From positions 38,818-102,817 of the forward strand of contig CBFIIU010000006.1 in NCBI GenBank assembly GCA_965662735.1: a stretch of 64,000 bases of DNA, in the 5' to 3' direction. The DNA comes from JAYODZ01 sp965662735 (GTDB taxonomy: Bacteria > Pseudomonadota > Alphaproteobacteria > RS24). The position numbers and the translations under genes are program-made. The notes below the pieces were generated by a model. That model was not told the DNA's origin and ran no database searches. It worked only from the letters and a program-made list of their open reading frames with translations. Below, in pieces: positions 17,643-26,416 of the stretch. Each line of letters begins with the position of its first letter. Positions within the stretch are counted from its first letter, which is position 1.

Positions 17643-18946
17643 CACGCTCTCATCCAGTGGCGCCCCATCTCCCGACGCAGATCCGCCACATATTGGTTGA
17701 AGTCCACCTGAATGGTATGGCGCTCGCTATCATAAAAATGGCCAAGATACCGCTTCTCATCTGCGACAATCATCCGCTCCATCTCGGCGTCGCTTGGAAG
17801 TTCAAATTTTCCGGCCAAGACAGCCGCAATATATTTTGATTGTTGTTCCGCCAAATTCACCAATGTGGGTAAGGGCTGAGCCAGTCCCATGAAAAACAGA
17901 TTACGCCAGCCAGGCTTGATCATGCGGCGATAGAGCGGAAAACGGTTCCGCGAAACCGCTAGCTCATTTTGCTTTAAAAACGGAAAGCTGATGCGATAAC
18001 CTGTTGCCCAAATAATCACATCAATGGCCTCGCGCGACCCATCGGTAAAAACAACATGGTCATGATCTAATCGCTCAATGCCTGGGCGAATAAGAATATC
18101 GCCACAGCCGAGCCGCGTTAGAAATTCTCCCGATACAGATGGATGACCCGTCAGGGGCTCATGGTCGGGACGCGGCAGACCATAATCCTCCATACGCCCA
18201 AGGGCGCGCTTGATCGTCCAGCTAGCCAGACGGCGTCCAAGCCCCATCGGCATCCAGCTGGGCAAGGCCACTTTATCGGCCGGCTGACCGTTCATATATT
18301 TTGGCAATACCCAGACACCGCGCCGCGTCGACACAAAACACCGCTCCGCAATCGATCGTTGAGAAACCTCAGAGGCAATGTCCATTGCCGAGTTCCCCAC
18401 ACCCACCACCAATACGCGTTTGCCTCGCAGATCGTGGGGCGCAAAGGGCGTATCATAGCTGTGGCTGTGCAGTTGAATGCCGTTAAACTGGCCCGGATAT
18501 TCGGTTGGAATTTTCGGATCCCAGTGATGTCCATTGGCCACGATCAAGGCCCGATAGGATTTGGTTTCTCCGGTCGATAGTCGGACCTGCCACTGACCCG
18601 ACGCATCACGCTGAGCATCCTCAACCCATGTGTTAAAAGTGATGTGTGGGCGCAATCCAAAATGATCAACATAGGCTTTGAAATACGCATGTAATTGCGT
18701 GTGATGCGGAAAATCGGGCCAATCGTCCGGAACCGGAAAATCTTCAAAGGCCAAACGATGCTTCGACGTATCGATGTGAAGTGACTGATAGCAAGCCGAC
18801 TTGCCATTGGGGTTTTGATAGTACCAATTCCCACCAATATCATCCGAGCCTTCATATTGATCATAGGCGACCCCAAGATCTTTGAGCCGTTTAGCGGTGG
18901 TAAAACCTGAACATCCTGCTCCAATGATACAGACACGATCACTCAT
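17642..18946 (-). CDS. Flavin-containing monooxygenase (FMO)
   Basis: A 434-residue class B flavoprotein monooxygenase. The FAD Rossmann motif CIIGAGCSGFTTAKRL is at the N-terminus and the FMO fingerprint FNGIQLHSHSY (FxGxxxHxxxY) is near residue 153. The NADPH-binding GVGNSAMDIASEV follows, then the ATG-containing IIWATGYRISFP. The Y rather than W at the end of the fingerprint favours an FMO over a Baeyer-Villiger enzyme. It oxygenates soft heteroatoms or carbonyls with NADPH and oxygen. It overlaps the downstream epoxide hydrolase gene by one base, suggesting joint action on one compound. Confidence 0.9.
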   Translation of the reverse strand: MSDRVCIIGAGCSGFTTAKRLKDLGVAYDQYEGSDDIGGNWYYQNPNGKSACYQSLHIDTSKHRLAFEDFPVPDDWPDFPHHTQLHAYFKAYVDHFGLRPHITFNTWVEDAQRDASGQWQVRLSTGETKSYRALIVANGHHWDPKIPTEYPGQFNGIQLHSHSYDTPFAPHDLRGKRVLVVGVGNSAMDIASEVSQRSIAERCFVSTRRGVWVLPKYMNGQPADKVALPSWMPMGLGRRLASWTIKRALGRMEDYGLPRPDHEPLTGHPSVSGEFLTRLGCGDILIRPGIERLDHDHVVFTDGSREAIDVIIWATGYRISFPFLKQNELAVSRNRFPLYRRMIKPGWRNLFFMGLAQPLPTLVNLAEQQSKYIAAVLAGKFELPSDAEMERMIVADEKRYLGHFYDSERHTIQVDFNQYVADLRREMGRHWMRA

Positions 18947-18984
18947 CTTAATTTGGCCTTTCGTCTTTTGATCTTCACATCTCG

Positions 18985-19014
18985 TTTGGTGTCATCGCTT
19001 TTTGGTGTCATCGC
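18985..19014. repeat. 16-base-period tandem duplication
   Basis: TTTGGTGTCATCGC occurs at 18985-18998 and again at 19001-19014, in the short gap between the reductase and monooxygenase genes. It looks like local slippage duplication. Confidence 0.8.
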
Positions 19015-19033
19015 ATTCCGTCGTTATCGCCCC

Positions 19034-20026
19034 TTAAGGCTTCACCAACAAACTCCCCGCTGTGGTGCGCGCTTCCAGATCTTGGTGCATGCGCACGACC
19101 TCATCCAAGCCGTAGGTTTGATGAATTTCAGCCCGCAAAACCCCCATGCGCATTAACTCAAACACCCGCGCCGCCGACCGCGCCATCCAGCCCGGACGGA
19201 CGATATGGGTCGCCAAGGTGGGCCGGGTGAAATAGACCGATCCCGCTGCCGCCAACTGCCCAGGCGAAACGCTTTCAATGGGGCCCGAGGCATTGCCAAA
19301 GCTGACAAAATATCCAAGCGGTGCCAACAGGCTGAGACTTAAATCATAGGTCGCCTGTCCGATACTGTCATAGATGACAGGGAAGCCGGCATCGGGCGCC
19401 AAGAGGCGCAACTCCTCGCCTAGGTTTTTGCTGACACTGGAGACACATTCGGCGGCGCCATTGTCGCGCGCCAAGGCCATTTTCTCATCTGTGCTCGCGG
19501 TTCCGATTAAACGGACACCCAAATGGCGCGCCCATTGGCAGGCCAGTAAGCCAACACCCCCCGCCGCCGCATGAAACAAGATGGTCTCGCCCCCTTTGAG
19601 TGGAAAGCTCTCATTAAACAAATAATCGACCGTCATGGCTTTCAGCAAAATAGCGGCGGCCTGATCATCGCTCACCCCATCGGGAATTTTAACGAGCGAG
19701 GTTGCGGGCAAGTTAATGGCTTCGGCATAACTGCCCATGGCCATCGCGAAGGCGACGCGATCACCCGTCGAAAATTCGGTCACCGCATCCCCCGTGGCCA
19801 CCACACGGCCCGCTCCCTCGCACCCTAAACCAGAGGGCAACGAGATCGGATACACGCCTTTGCGGTGATAGGTATCAATGAGGTTAACCCCCACAGCCGA
19901 TAGTTCTACCATAACCTCATGCGCAGCTGGTCCTGCCAAGGGTGTGGAGATGACAGACATAACCTCAGGACCCCCATGCGCGCTAATCTCAACGCGGCGA
20001 ATGGTTCGTGTATTCGGTGCGCTCAT
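19034..20026 (-). CDS. NADPH:quinone oxidoreductase
   Basis: About 330 residues, MDR superfamily, QorA-like. The N-terminal substrate domain has GVNLIDTYHRKGVYPISLPSGLGCEGAG, which is diagnostic of quinone reductases. The cofactor domain has LFHAAAGGVGLLACQWA. It reduces quinones or reactive enals with NADPH in the cytoplasm. The ATG at 20026 (MSAPNTR) has a strong GGAGGAG site, so the in-frame start 15 bases upstream is not used. It is the first gene of the downstream FMO-hydrolase group or separate from it by 87 bases. Confidence 0.9.
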   Translation of the reverse strand: MSAPNTRTIRRVEISAHGGPEVMSVISTPLAGPAAHEVMVELSAVGVNLIDTYHRKGVYPISLPSGLGCEGAGRVVATGDAVTEFSTGDRVAFAMAMGSYAEAINLPATSLVKIPDGVSDDQAAAILLKAMTVDYLFNESFPLKGGETILFHAAAGGVGLLACQWARHLGVRLIGTASTDEKMALARDNGAAECVSSVSKNLGEELRLLAPDAGFPVIYDSIGQATYDLSLSLLAPLGYFVSFGNASGPIESVSPGQLAAAGSVYFTRPTLATHIVRPGWMARSAARVFELMRMGVLRAEIHQTYGLDEVVRMHQDLEARTTAGSLLVKP

Positions 20027-20079
20027 ATATTTCTCCTCCACCCATACTCACTGTGACCCAACCAAGACGTTGAGTGACG

Positions 20080-20487
20080 TCAGCCGGTTGGGTTTTGATC
20101 GAAGCTTGGCAAACGATCGTCAGCCGGGCTCCATGCGGGCGCGGTTGAGCACCATAAATTCGCCGAAAACTGCACCCAATCCGACTGGTCCATGGTTCCC
20201 GCTTTAATGAAAACAATATCAGGCATTTCTGCCACATAGGTCAGTAATTGGCCGCCACAATTTGGGCAGAAGCCGCGTTGAATATGGCTGCCATTGGTGC
20301 CCACCACTTCATGGATTTTCACCTCTCCCGATAGCGCGACCGCTGATTTCGGGAAGTTCACAATACTGGCTTTGCCCGACCCCGTCGCTTTGCGGCAATC
20401 TGTGCAATGGCAATGATAGCCCCCTTGTGCCGCGCTTTCATCGCATGTGTAGCTTAATTGTCTGCAAAGACATGACCCTGTAATCAT
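20080..20487 (-). CDS. GFA/CENP-V family zinc protein
   Basis: A 135-residue protein with the family's zinc ligands: SCLCRQ near the start, HCHCTDCR around residue 30, and FCPNCGGQL around residue 80. This is the glutathione-dependent formaldehyde-activating enzyme (Gfa) fold, which binds a thiol adduct or serves as a small zinc enzyme. Most members have no proven reaction. The ATG at 20487 has GGGGAG upstream. The surrounding genes suggest a role in aldehyde or electrophile handling, but that is inference. Confidence 0.82.
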   Translation of the reverse strand: MITGSCLCRQLSYTCDESAAQGGYHCHCTDCRKATGSGKASIVNFPKSAVALSGEVKIHEVVGTNGSHIQRGFCPNCGGQLLTYVAEMPDIVFIKAGTMDQSDWVQFSANLWCSTAPAWSPADDRLPSFDQNPTG

Positions 20488-20615
20488 GATGTTCTCCCCT
20501 CGCCATTTGACGTTGGGCCTGAAGAAAGACCAGCCCTCACGTCCGTTCGAATTTATGTTAGTCTGCCAGATGTCTGCGTTAAGGCAAGACTGTTTTGAGA
20601 CAAAGAGGACACCAC

Positions 20616-21518
20616 ATGATCGATCAAAAAGCCCCCGCAGAACTGGCCACGCCACACGACCTGAGCTTAGTGGGTGCCGCTGAGGCGCTTGCCCAAGTGC
20701 AGGCGGGTACAAAAATCCGATTTTTGGATGCCAGTTTCTTTCTACCCAATATGGGACGAGAGGCTGGCGCCGAGTTTGACAGCGCCCATATTCAAGGCGC
20801 TATTTACTTCGACCTTGAGCGGCATAGTGACCCTGCAAGCGGGCTTCCACATAGCTTACCCGCGCGCGAAATTCTGGCGGGGCAAATGGCTGAGATCGGC
20901 CTCGACGAAGACGACTGGATTATTTGCTACGATAATTCGCCCTTTTTATCCGCCGCCCGCGCCTGGTGGATGTTGCGTTATTTGGGTCATGCGCGCACGT
21001 CTATTTTAGATGGCGGCCTTCGCAGCTGGACCCTCCAAAACGGACCGACCGAATCCGGGCCATCCATCCCGCGCCGCGGCACATTTACCCTTCGGCCTTC
21101 CTTATGCGGCACAGCCTCTATCGATGACATCGCGCATTGGATCAATCATCCCAATGAGCGCCAAATTCTCGATGCACGCCCGCATGCGCGTTTCACGGGG
21201 GAAAGCCCCGAACCGCGTCCGGGAATGCGCAGCGGCCACATGCCAAACGCGCTGAATGTGCCGGTGACAGAGCTATTGGAGCCGGACGCCCTCACCTTGC
21301 GGCCGCTTCCAGAAATCGAGGCTGTCTTTCGGCGGGCCGGAGTTCAGCTCGAACAACCGGTCACCACCACCTGCGGCTCCGGCGTAACGGCCTGCGGGCT
21401 CGCTTTTGGCCTGCATTTACTCGGGCAAAATGATGTCAAACTATATGATGGGTCATGGGCTGAATGGGCCCCGGAAGCCCGCGATCCGGATCACTATCCC
21501 GTGGTCACGGGGGAATAA
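20616..21518 (+). CDS. sseA: 3-mercaptopyruvate sulfurtransferase (rhodanese family)
   Basis: About 300 residues with two rhodanese domains. The first is inactive and structural (FLDASFFLPNMGREAGAEFDSAHIQG). The second has the active loop CGSGVTACG, whose Cys-Gly-Ser-Gly-Val-Thr pattern marks mercaptopyruvate rather than thiosulfate sulfurtransferases. It transfers sulfur from 3-mercaptopyruvate to thiols or cyanide. The ATG at 20616 with AGAGGA upstream is chosen over an in-frame alternative at 20595. Single-gene unit convergent with tRNA-Arg. Confidence 0.93.
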   Translation: MIDQKAPAELATPHDLSLVGAAEALAQVQAGTKIRFLDASFFLPNMGREAGAEFDSAHIQGAIYFDLERHSDPASGLPHSLPAREILAGQMAEIGLDEDDWIICYDNSPFLSAARAWWMLRYLGHARTSILDGGLRSWTLQNGPTESGPSIPRRGTFTLRPSLCGTASIDDIAHWINHPNERQILDARPHARFTGESPEPRPGMRSGHMPNALNVPVTELLEPDALTLRPLPEIEAVFRRAGVQLEQPVTTTCGSGVTACGLAFGLHLLGQNDVKLYDGSWAEWAPEARDPDHYPVVTGE

Positions 21519-21641
21519 TCGCCGCACACACAATAGTGGTGCTCACAAAACTGTCTGCACATAAAACTGAGTTGCATATAACACTGTGCTGCACCTAAAG
21601 CGGTGTGTGCTGGGCTGCCCGTTTTGAGTGTTTGAGATAAG

Positions 21642-21718
21642 TGGCGCACCGGGGAAGATTCGAACTCCCGACCCCCAGATTCGTAGTCTGGTGCTCTATC
21701 CAGCTGAGCTACCGGTGC
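21642..21718 (-). tRNA. tRNA-Arg (anticodon ACG), CCA encoded
   Basis: On the minus strand the cloverleaf begins GCACCGGTAGCTCAG. It has a D arm (AGCTCAGCTGGATAGAGC), an anticodon arm CCAGA-CTACGAA-TCTGG with anticodon ACG (plus-strand 21682-21684), a T arm with TTCGAAT, and a seven-pair acceptor stem closing with G and an encoded CCA (21644-21642). ACG, with A34 edited to inosine, reads CGU, CGC and CGA. Confidence 0.96.
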
Positions 21719-21762
21719 TGCGCTCAGGATCAGTAGCCGATCTTGACGGTCATTGCAACTCT

Positions 21763-23226
21763 CTAAACAGCATCCGCAGCAAGCACAGGAAGCTCACGTT
21801 GCGGACCGGCCACAGGCAAGCTGAGCCGAAAAATCGTCCCCATACTATCGCACCGCTCCAAGGAAAGGGCGCCGCCATGCCATCGGGTCAGATCTGCGGC
21901 AATCAAAATACCAAGGCCAACCGCGCTGCTTTGAACGCCGACTTGGTGTCCCGCACAAATATCGCGCACCTGCTGCGCCTGTTCTTCAGACATGCCAGGC
22001 CCTCCATCCACAATATCAATGTGGATCATCTGATCAACTTTCTCTGCCGAAACATTGATATAACCGCGACCCGATTTATGCGCCTGCATCGCCTGAACCG
22101 CATTGAGAAAAACATTATACAAAATTCGGAAAATAAGCGTTCGTTCACCCACGAATGAGATGTCGGCATCGACCAAATTAACCAGCTCAACACGGTCCCG
22201 AGGATCGTGAAGTTTCACAAAGGAAAGAGCCTCATCGACAATCGGCCCCAGACGATGCGCTGCGACAGTCATATCTTCCCGTTTGTCCCGCTTATAGCGT
22301 GTGGCCCAGTCGCACAGCATGAGCGCGCGATCAATGTTAGCTTCCATGCGCTGCCCAAGCTTTTGGCTTTTTTCATCTTCCATGCCCGCAAACCGTTCTG
22401 CAATTAACCGCAGGCTGGCGAGCAGATTGCGGACATCATGGGCGAGGCGGCTGGCAGCAGACCCCAGCGAGGCGAGGCGAGCCTGTTCGGCGATATGTTT
22501 TTCAATGCTGAGATGATTATCAACCAACATTTGATTGAAGGCATCTGATCGCGCCGAGCCCGGTTGTTTACCATAAAGGCCTGCCACCAATCCGGTGAAG
22601 CTTCGAGCAACTGATTGATAGATCGCCCAGCGCAACAAAAAATGGCTGGCGATTAGCGCGCACAACACGACAATGCCACCTATGTTGAAGAGACCCCAAA
22701 CATCGGCCCGGATATGTTTTTCAGACACAAAAACATCGAGTTGACGACCATCTTCTGCTGGAACGCCAACCACACGGATGAATTGATCATTTGCGGCAAA
22801 CAAGACCGTCATCGCGGTCAGGCCATTGCGCATCCAGATCGGACGATCGAGATCATAGGTTGCGTCGGTTCGCGCCAACACATCGGTCGTATCGCCCAAC
22901 AAAAAATAACTAGTGGGGTCAGCCTCATTTTGCGACACATAGATCGCGCCAATACCATGGCGATGGGCAAGCGTGAAAGGTAAAGCGCTGGCGGTCTCAG
23001 TATGGCGATCTGCATGCGCGCGGATGAGGCGATCCAAAACAGATCCGAAACTATGTGACATGCGCAACCCATGATCGAGATGGACAGCCAAGAACGCCGG
23101 CGCCACCGCTATGAACATGAGCAGCACCACCGACCAGAGGATAATGAGCGTGCGTCGTGCGAGCGTGGCCGGAAAACCCTTCCCAGATGGTTTTTGCCAA
23201 ATTTGATAGAACCAATAACGCACCAT
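21763..23226 (-). CDS. Orphan membrane sensor histidine kinase
   Basis: About 487 residues. An N-terminal membrane segment (TLIILWSVVLLMFIAVAPAF) is followed by a periplasmic sensor of about 140 residues, then a second membrane segment (IGGIVVLCALIASHFLL). A linker leads to a HisKA-like domain with AHDVRN carrying the phospho-acceptor His, and an HATPase_c domain with the G box DGGPGMSEEQ and GLGILIAADL. No response regulator lies nearby. The ATG at 23226 is preferred to a longer in-frame start. A CtrA-like site lies 46-62 bases upstream, which suggests cell-cycle or envelope control. The stimulus is unknown. Confidence 0.88.
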   Translation of the reverse strand: MVRYWFYQIWQKPSGKGFPATLARRTLIILWSVVLLMFIAVAPAFLAVHLDHGLRMSHSFGSVLDRLIRAHADRHTETASALPFTLAHRHGIGAIYVSQNEADPTSYFLLGDTTDVLARTDATYDLDRPIWMRNGLTAMTVLFAANDQFIRVVGVPAEDGRQLDVFVSEKHIRADVWGLFNIGGIVVLCALIASHFLLRWAIYQSVARSFTGLVAGLYGKQPGSARSDAFNQMLVDNHLSIEKHIAEQARLASLGSAASRLAHDVRNLLASLRLIAERFAGMEDEKSQKLGQRMEANIDRALMLCDWATRYKRDKREDMTVAAHRLGPIVDEALSFVKLHDPRDRVELVNLVDADISFVGERTLIFRILYNVFLNAVQAMQAHKSGRGYINVSAEKVDQMIHIDIVDGGPGMSEEQAQQVRDICAGHQVGVQSSAVGLGILIAADLTRWHGGALSLERCDSMGTIFRLSLPVAGPQRELPVLAADAV

Positions 23227-23270
23227 ACCCACACCCTCACACGCTGATTTACACACCGTGGCACAAAAAG

Positions 23271-23303
23271 GTTAACCAATAGTTAACCACTGAGTGACCA
23301 CTG
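23271..23303. promoter_or_regulatory. CtrA-like box within an 11-base repeat upstream of the histidine kinase
   Basis: TTAACCAATAGTTAACC (23272-23288) fits the alphaproteobacterial CtrA site TTAA-N7-TTAAC. It forms part of three 11-base units (GTTAACCAATA, GTTAACCACTG, AGTGACCACTG). It lies 46-62 bases upstream of the kinase ATG at 23226. CtrA control is inferred from the motif. Confidence 0.6.
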
Positions 23304-23381
23304 GATAACTCGTATCGAGGTTAGCATGTGAGATGGTAATGACAATCACGTCCGGCTTGAAGGCGCCGATCTCTAATCATT

Positions 23382-24794
23382 CTATCGGCGGAAGCGCCCC
23401 AATAGACCCACCACAGCGCGCATGAACGGCGAGAATAACCGACGGGCGTAAAAATCACCGGCGGCTCGTTTGCTGGCTTCGCTGCGCGTTGGATAAGGGA
23501 TCACCAAACCCGCAATGTCGGCAAGAGACAATCCCTTGGCCATCACCAAAATCCAAGGCACCAAAAGATCGGCGGCATGCGCCCCGACAATGCTGACCCC
23601 CAACACCCGACCATTTTTCTGCGTGACAAGCTTGACCCGCCCCGTTCGGTCGCTCTCAGTGGTGGCCCGATCATTTTCGGAGAATGGCCATTGGCTGACC
23701 AAAATATCGCTCCGTAACTTGCGTGCTTGCGTCTCGGTGATGCCAATGCGAGCAAATTCAGGCTGCGTATAAATAGCAACCGGAACCCGCGTTTCATCGA
23801 CACGCGTGGGTAAGAAAAACAGCGCATTCCGGATCACAATACCCGCGTGATAGCCCGCGCGATGGGTTGATCCCAATCCGCCAATAGCGTCGCCAAGCGC
23901 AAATATCCGTTTATTCGTGGTCCGCAATCGACGATCGACCTGTATCCAACCCTTCGTCGCCTCAACGCCGGCCCGGTCGAGGCCTAAACCGTCAGTATGG
24001 GCTTCACGCCCACAGGCCACCAAAAGATGTGACCCCGTGATGGTCTCACCTTTGATCGACACTTCAATCCGCCGCCCATTCTGGGCCACTTTAGAGATCG
24101 ATGTTTCTTCATAGAAGGTGACGCCGTCAGCACTGAGCTGCGCTTTTATCAGATCGACCATATCGCGATCTTCTTGCCCGAGCAGCTGTCCTTGTTCGAA
24201 CACCGTCACCCGCGCACCTAAGCGACGATGCGCTTGCGCCAATTCAAGGCCAACTGCCCCCCCTCCAATGATGAGCAAATGCTGAGGGCCGGCCTTTAAG
24301 TTAAAAATTGTTTCATTGGTAAGATAGGGAACCGTGGCGAGACCTTTGATCGGCGGAATAAAGGGTCGCGCACCTGTGGCAATGACAAAACGTTTTGCCT
24401 CAATGCGCTGATCACCGGCGATGAGAGAGGTTGGGCTGTCAAAATGTGCGGCGGCTTGGATCACGCGTACGCCAAGATCGGTAAAGCGTTCAACGCTATC
24501 GACCGGCGCAATTTCAGCAATCACCTCATGCACATAGCCCAACGCTTTGCCAAAATTCACCGATAAATCTGACTGGGCCAGTCCGGCTTGCACCAAGCTG
24601 CGCCCCGCTGCATCGGCATGGGCGACATGCAGAAGAGATTTGGAGGGAACACATCCTGTGTTCAGGCAATCGCCCCCCATGGCACCTTTCTCGACCAAAA
24701 CCACATCGACGCCCAGCTGAACGGCGCCAGCGGCAACCGACAGACCCGCTGCTCCTGCGCCGATCACACATATATCTGTTTGGAGTGTTTGCAT
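23382..24794 (-). CDS. FAD-dependent disulfide oxidoreductase (mercuric reductase/lipoamide dehydrogenase-like)
   Basis: A 470-residue class I pyridine nucleotide-disulfide oxidoreductase. It has the FAD motif CVIGAGAAGLSVAAGA, the redox pair GGDCLNTGCVPSK, a second Rossmann fold LLIIGGGAVGLELAQAHRRLG, GDAIGG, and a C-terminal dimerization domain. It lacks the HMA domain and C-terminal Cys pair of true MerA. Its extended basic tail (FYARRLFSPFMRAVVGLLGRFRR) is hydrophobic enough to touch the membrane. It is followed upstream by a TVP38 gene, a common pairing in proteobacteria. The electron acceptor is not known. Confidence 0.88.
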   Translation of the reverse strand: MQTLQTDICVIGAGAAGLSVAAGAVQLGVDVVLVEKGAMGGDCLNTGCVPSKSLLHVAHADAAGRSLVQAGLAQSDLSVNFGKALGYVHEVIAEIAPVDSVERFTDLGVRVIQAAAHFDSPTSLIAGDQRIEAKRFVIATGARPFIPPIKGLATVPYLTNETIFNLKAGPQHLLIIGGGAVGLELAQAHRRLGARVTVFEQGQLLGQEDRDMVDLIKAQLSADGVTFYEETSISKVAQNGRRIEVSIKGETITGSHLLVACGREAHTDGLGLDRAGVEATKGWIQVDRRLRTTNKRIFALGDAIGGLGSTHRAGYHAGIVIRNALFFLPTRVDETRVPVAIYTQPEFARIGITETQARKLRSDILVSQWPFSENDRATTESDRTGRVKLVTQKNGRVLGVSIVGAHAADLLVPWILVMAKGLSLADIAGLVIPYPTRSEASKRAAGDFYARRLFSPFMRAVVGLLGRFRR

Positions 24795-24801
24795 GTTCCC
24801 C

Positions 24802-25497
24802 TTACCGCCGTCGTTTTCGCATGATCACTGGTATTAACGATAGAACGCCAAGGCCGATCAGGGAAAGAAATATTTCTGGTCGGCTGAAGAGGCTCAGGTC
24901 GGGGGCCGTGCCGCCGGCAAAGGCTGTACGGAGCCCTGAGCCCAAACCCGCGTATACAAAGCCGCCCGGCATAATGCCAAAAAATGTGGTGACGGCAAAT
25001 TGCCAGAAAGCGACACCCGCTAAGGCCGCTCCGAGATTGACAAGAAAAAAGGGAAAAAGCGGAACAAAACGCAAGACGAATAAATAGGAAATTGCGTCGC
25101 GCTGGAAGCCTGCTTCGAAAGACTGCAGCCTTGGGCCATAACGGTGCCGCAAACTATCGCCCACCACATAGCGTGCGATTAAGAATAACAGGCAGGCCCC
25201 TCCTGAGGCGCCTAAAACGGCGAATAATCCACCCCAAATAGGCCCAAACATAAAGCCCCCTGCGAGGGTCATCCAAATGGCGCCGGGTAAAGACAGGGCC
25301 ACGACGGCAATATAGGCAAGAATATAGGCCGCCACAGACAGCCCATAGGCCGTTGACACGGCCTGCTCTAAGTCGCCCGAAAGCTGAGCCAGCGCCGTCC
25401 AAGACAAAAAGCGATGAAGATCAAGCATAAAAATGGCGACCAAAATCGCCAGGAAAATAGCGCCCAGTGCCAGTCTTTTTCGTGCCTCTGTCATCAA
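24802..25497 (-). CDS. TVP38/TMEM64 family (SNARE-associated/DedA-like) membrane protein
   Basis: A 231-residue integral membrane protein with about six hydrophobic segments. The conserved core runs LPGAIWMTLAGGFMFGPIWGG, then FLIARYVVGD, then LRFVPLFPFFLVNLGAALAGV, matching the VTT (SNARE_assoc) domain. The related DedA and VTT proteins are lipid scramblases or proton-linked transporters. The gene ends 7 bases before the disulfide oxidoreductase start, so the two are one transcription unit. Confidence 0.88.
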   Translation of the reverse strand: MMTEARKRLALGAIFLAILVAIFMLDLHRFLSWTALAQLSGDLEQAVSTAYGLSVAAYILAYIAVVALSLPGAIWMTLAGGFMFGPIWGGLFAVLGASGGACLLFLIARYVVGDSLRHRYGPRLQSFEAGFQRDAISYLFVLRFVPLFPFFLVNLGAALAGVAFWQFAVTTFFGIMPGGFVYAGLGSGLRTAFAGGTAPDLSLFSRPEIFLSLIGLGVLSLIPVIMRKRRR

Positions 25498-25536
25498 ATC
25501 ATCTCTTTCTCTTTTAAATCAGGGCGGGCTTTTGTA

Positions 25537-25572
25537 TGAGGCCTTTATCTGAGGCCTTTATAAGAGGCTTTT
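25537..25572. repeat. 13-base-period tandem repeat
   Basis: TGAGGCCTTTA occurs at 25537-25547 and 25550-25560. A degenerate third copy (TAAGAGGCTTTT) ends at 25572. Confidence 0.75.
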
Positions 25573-25621
25573 GAATAAGGGCGGGCCCTTTACTCGGCCA
25601 AAGGCTCTCCCCATGTAGTGC

Positions 25622-25654
25622 CTCAAGACTTGTCTCAAGACTTGTCTCAAGTCT
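25622..25654. repeat. 12-base tandem repeat, 2.75 copies
   Basis: CTCAAGACTTGT is repeated exactly at 25622-25633 and 25634-25645, then partly (CTCAAGTCT) to 25654. Confidence 0.85.
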
Positions 25655-25884
25655 AACCAAAAGTCCAGCCCTATGCCGTGCCAAAGGTCATAAAACGAAT
25701 GAGCAGCCCTCACCGCATGACCAAGGGCGCTGATCGGAGGAAAAACGGAAGGAATTCGATAGGATATTGCCGCATTTGATTGACTTTTACGCCTATTTTC
25801 GATAAATCGGCAACCAATACTGAGTTTTTGGCGCAGTTCCGTCTTTCAGGCGCCGCCGCAGGCAGAGAAATTAAGGAGTTCGAC

Positions 25885-26019
25885 GTGAAAAGAACATTTC
25901 AACCTAGTAATCTAGTGCGCAAACGTCGTCATGGATTCCGCGCCCGGATGGCGACTAAAAATGGCCGTCTCGTGCTCAACCGTCGGCGGGCCCGCGGTCG
26001 CAAGCGTCTCTCTGCCTAA
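25885..26019 (+). CDS. rpmH: Ribosomal protein bL34
   Basis: 44 residues, KRTFQPSNLVRKRRHGFRAR onward to RRRARGRKRLSA, the invariant L34 sequence. A GTG start at 25885 with AAGGAG seven bases upstream gives the exact family length. An upstream in-frame extension is noncoding leader. It is part of the 50S subunit and the first gene of the conserved rpmH-rnpA-yidC run. Confidence 0.98.
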   Translation: MKRTFQPSNLVRKRRHGFRARMATKNGRLVLNRRRARGRKRLSA

Positions 26020-26029
26020 TTGATGCGCT

Positions 26030-26416
26030 ATGACGCAGTCTCTGACCAGGCTGCTGCGCCGCCGCGATTTTCTGCATGTCGCTCGCGGCGAATATCGCGT
26101 CGCCAAGGGTCTTGTCTTGCAAGCGCGCGCAGCACCCGATCTTGAGCACCCTCTCATTCGTTATGGCCTAACCGCGACAAAGAAAACCGGTAATGCGGTG
26201 TGTCGCAATCGCATCCGCCGCCGTTTGCGGGCACTGGCCAAAGATGTCTTACCCAAACTAGGGCACCCCGGATATGATTATGTTCTCGTAGGTCGTGGCG
26301 AGACGTTAACCCGCGCTTATGACGCGTTAAAACAAGATTTAATCTATGCACTTGGCAAAGTTCACCGCCAAATCGCAACATCTGGTGAGATCGTGAGGAG
26401 TGAACCGAATGAATGA
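26030..26416 (+). CDS. rnpA: Ribonuclease P protein component
   Basis: 128 residues. The RNase P protein signature is present: RLLRRRDFLHVARGEYR at the N-terminus and the arginine-rich helix NAVCRNRIRRRLR. It assists the catalytic RNA in trimming tRNA 5' leaders. It starts 10 bases after rpmH and overlaps the yidC start by 8 bases, the usual operon order. Confidence 0.97.
   Translation: MTQSLTRLLRRRDFLHVARGEYRVAKGLVLQARAAPDLEHPLIRYGLTATKKTGNAVCRNRIRRRLRALAKDVLPKLGHPGYDYVLVGRGETLTRAYDALKQDLIYALGKVHRQIATSGEIVRSEPNE

Larger units (their letters stand above)
25498..25884. other. 387-base intergenic region with short tandem duplications
   Basis: This divergent gap between the TVP38 gene and rpmH must hold both promoters. 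No reading frame or RNA gene was recognised. It contains two sets of tandem repeats (25537-25572 and 25622-25654). The rpmH ribosome site AAGGAG is at its right end. Confidence 0.7.
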
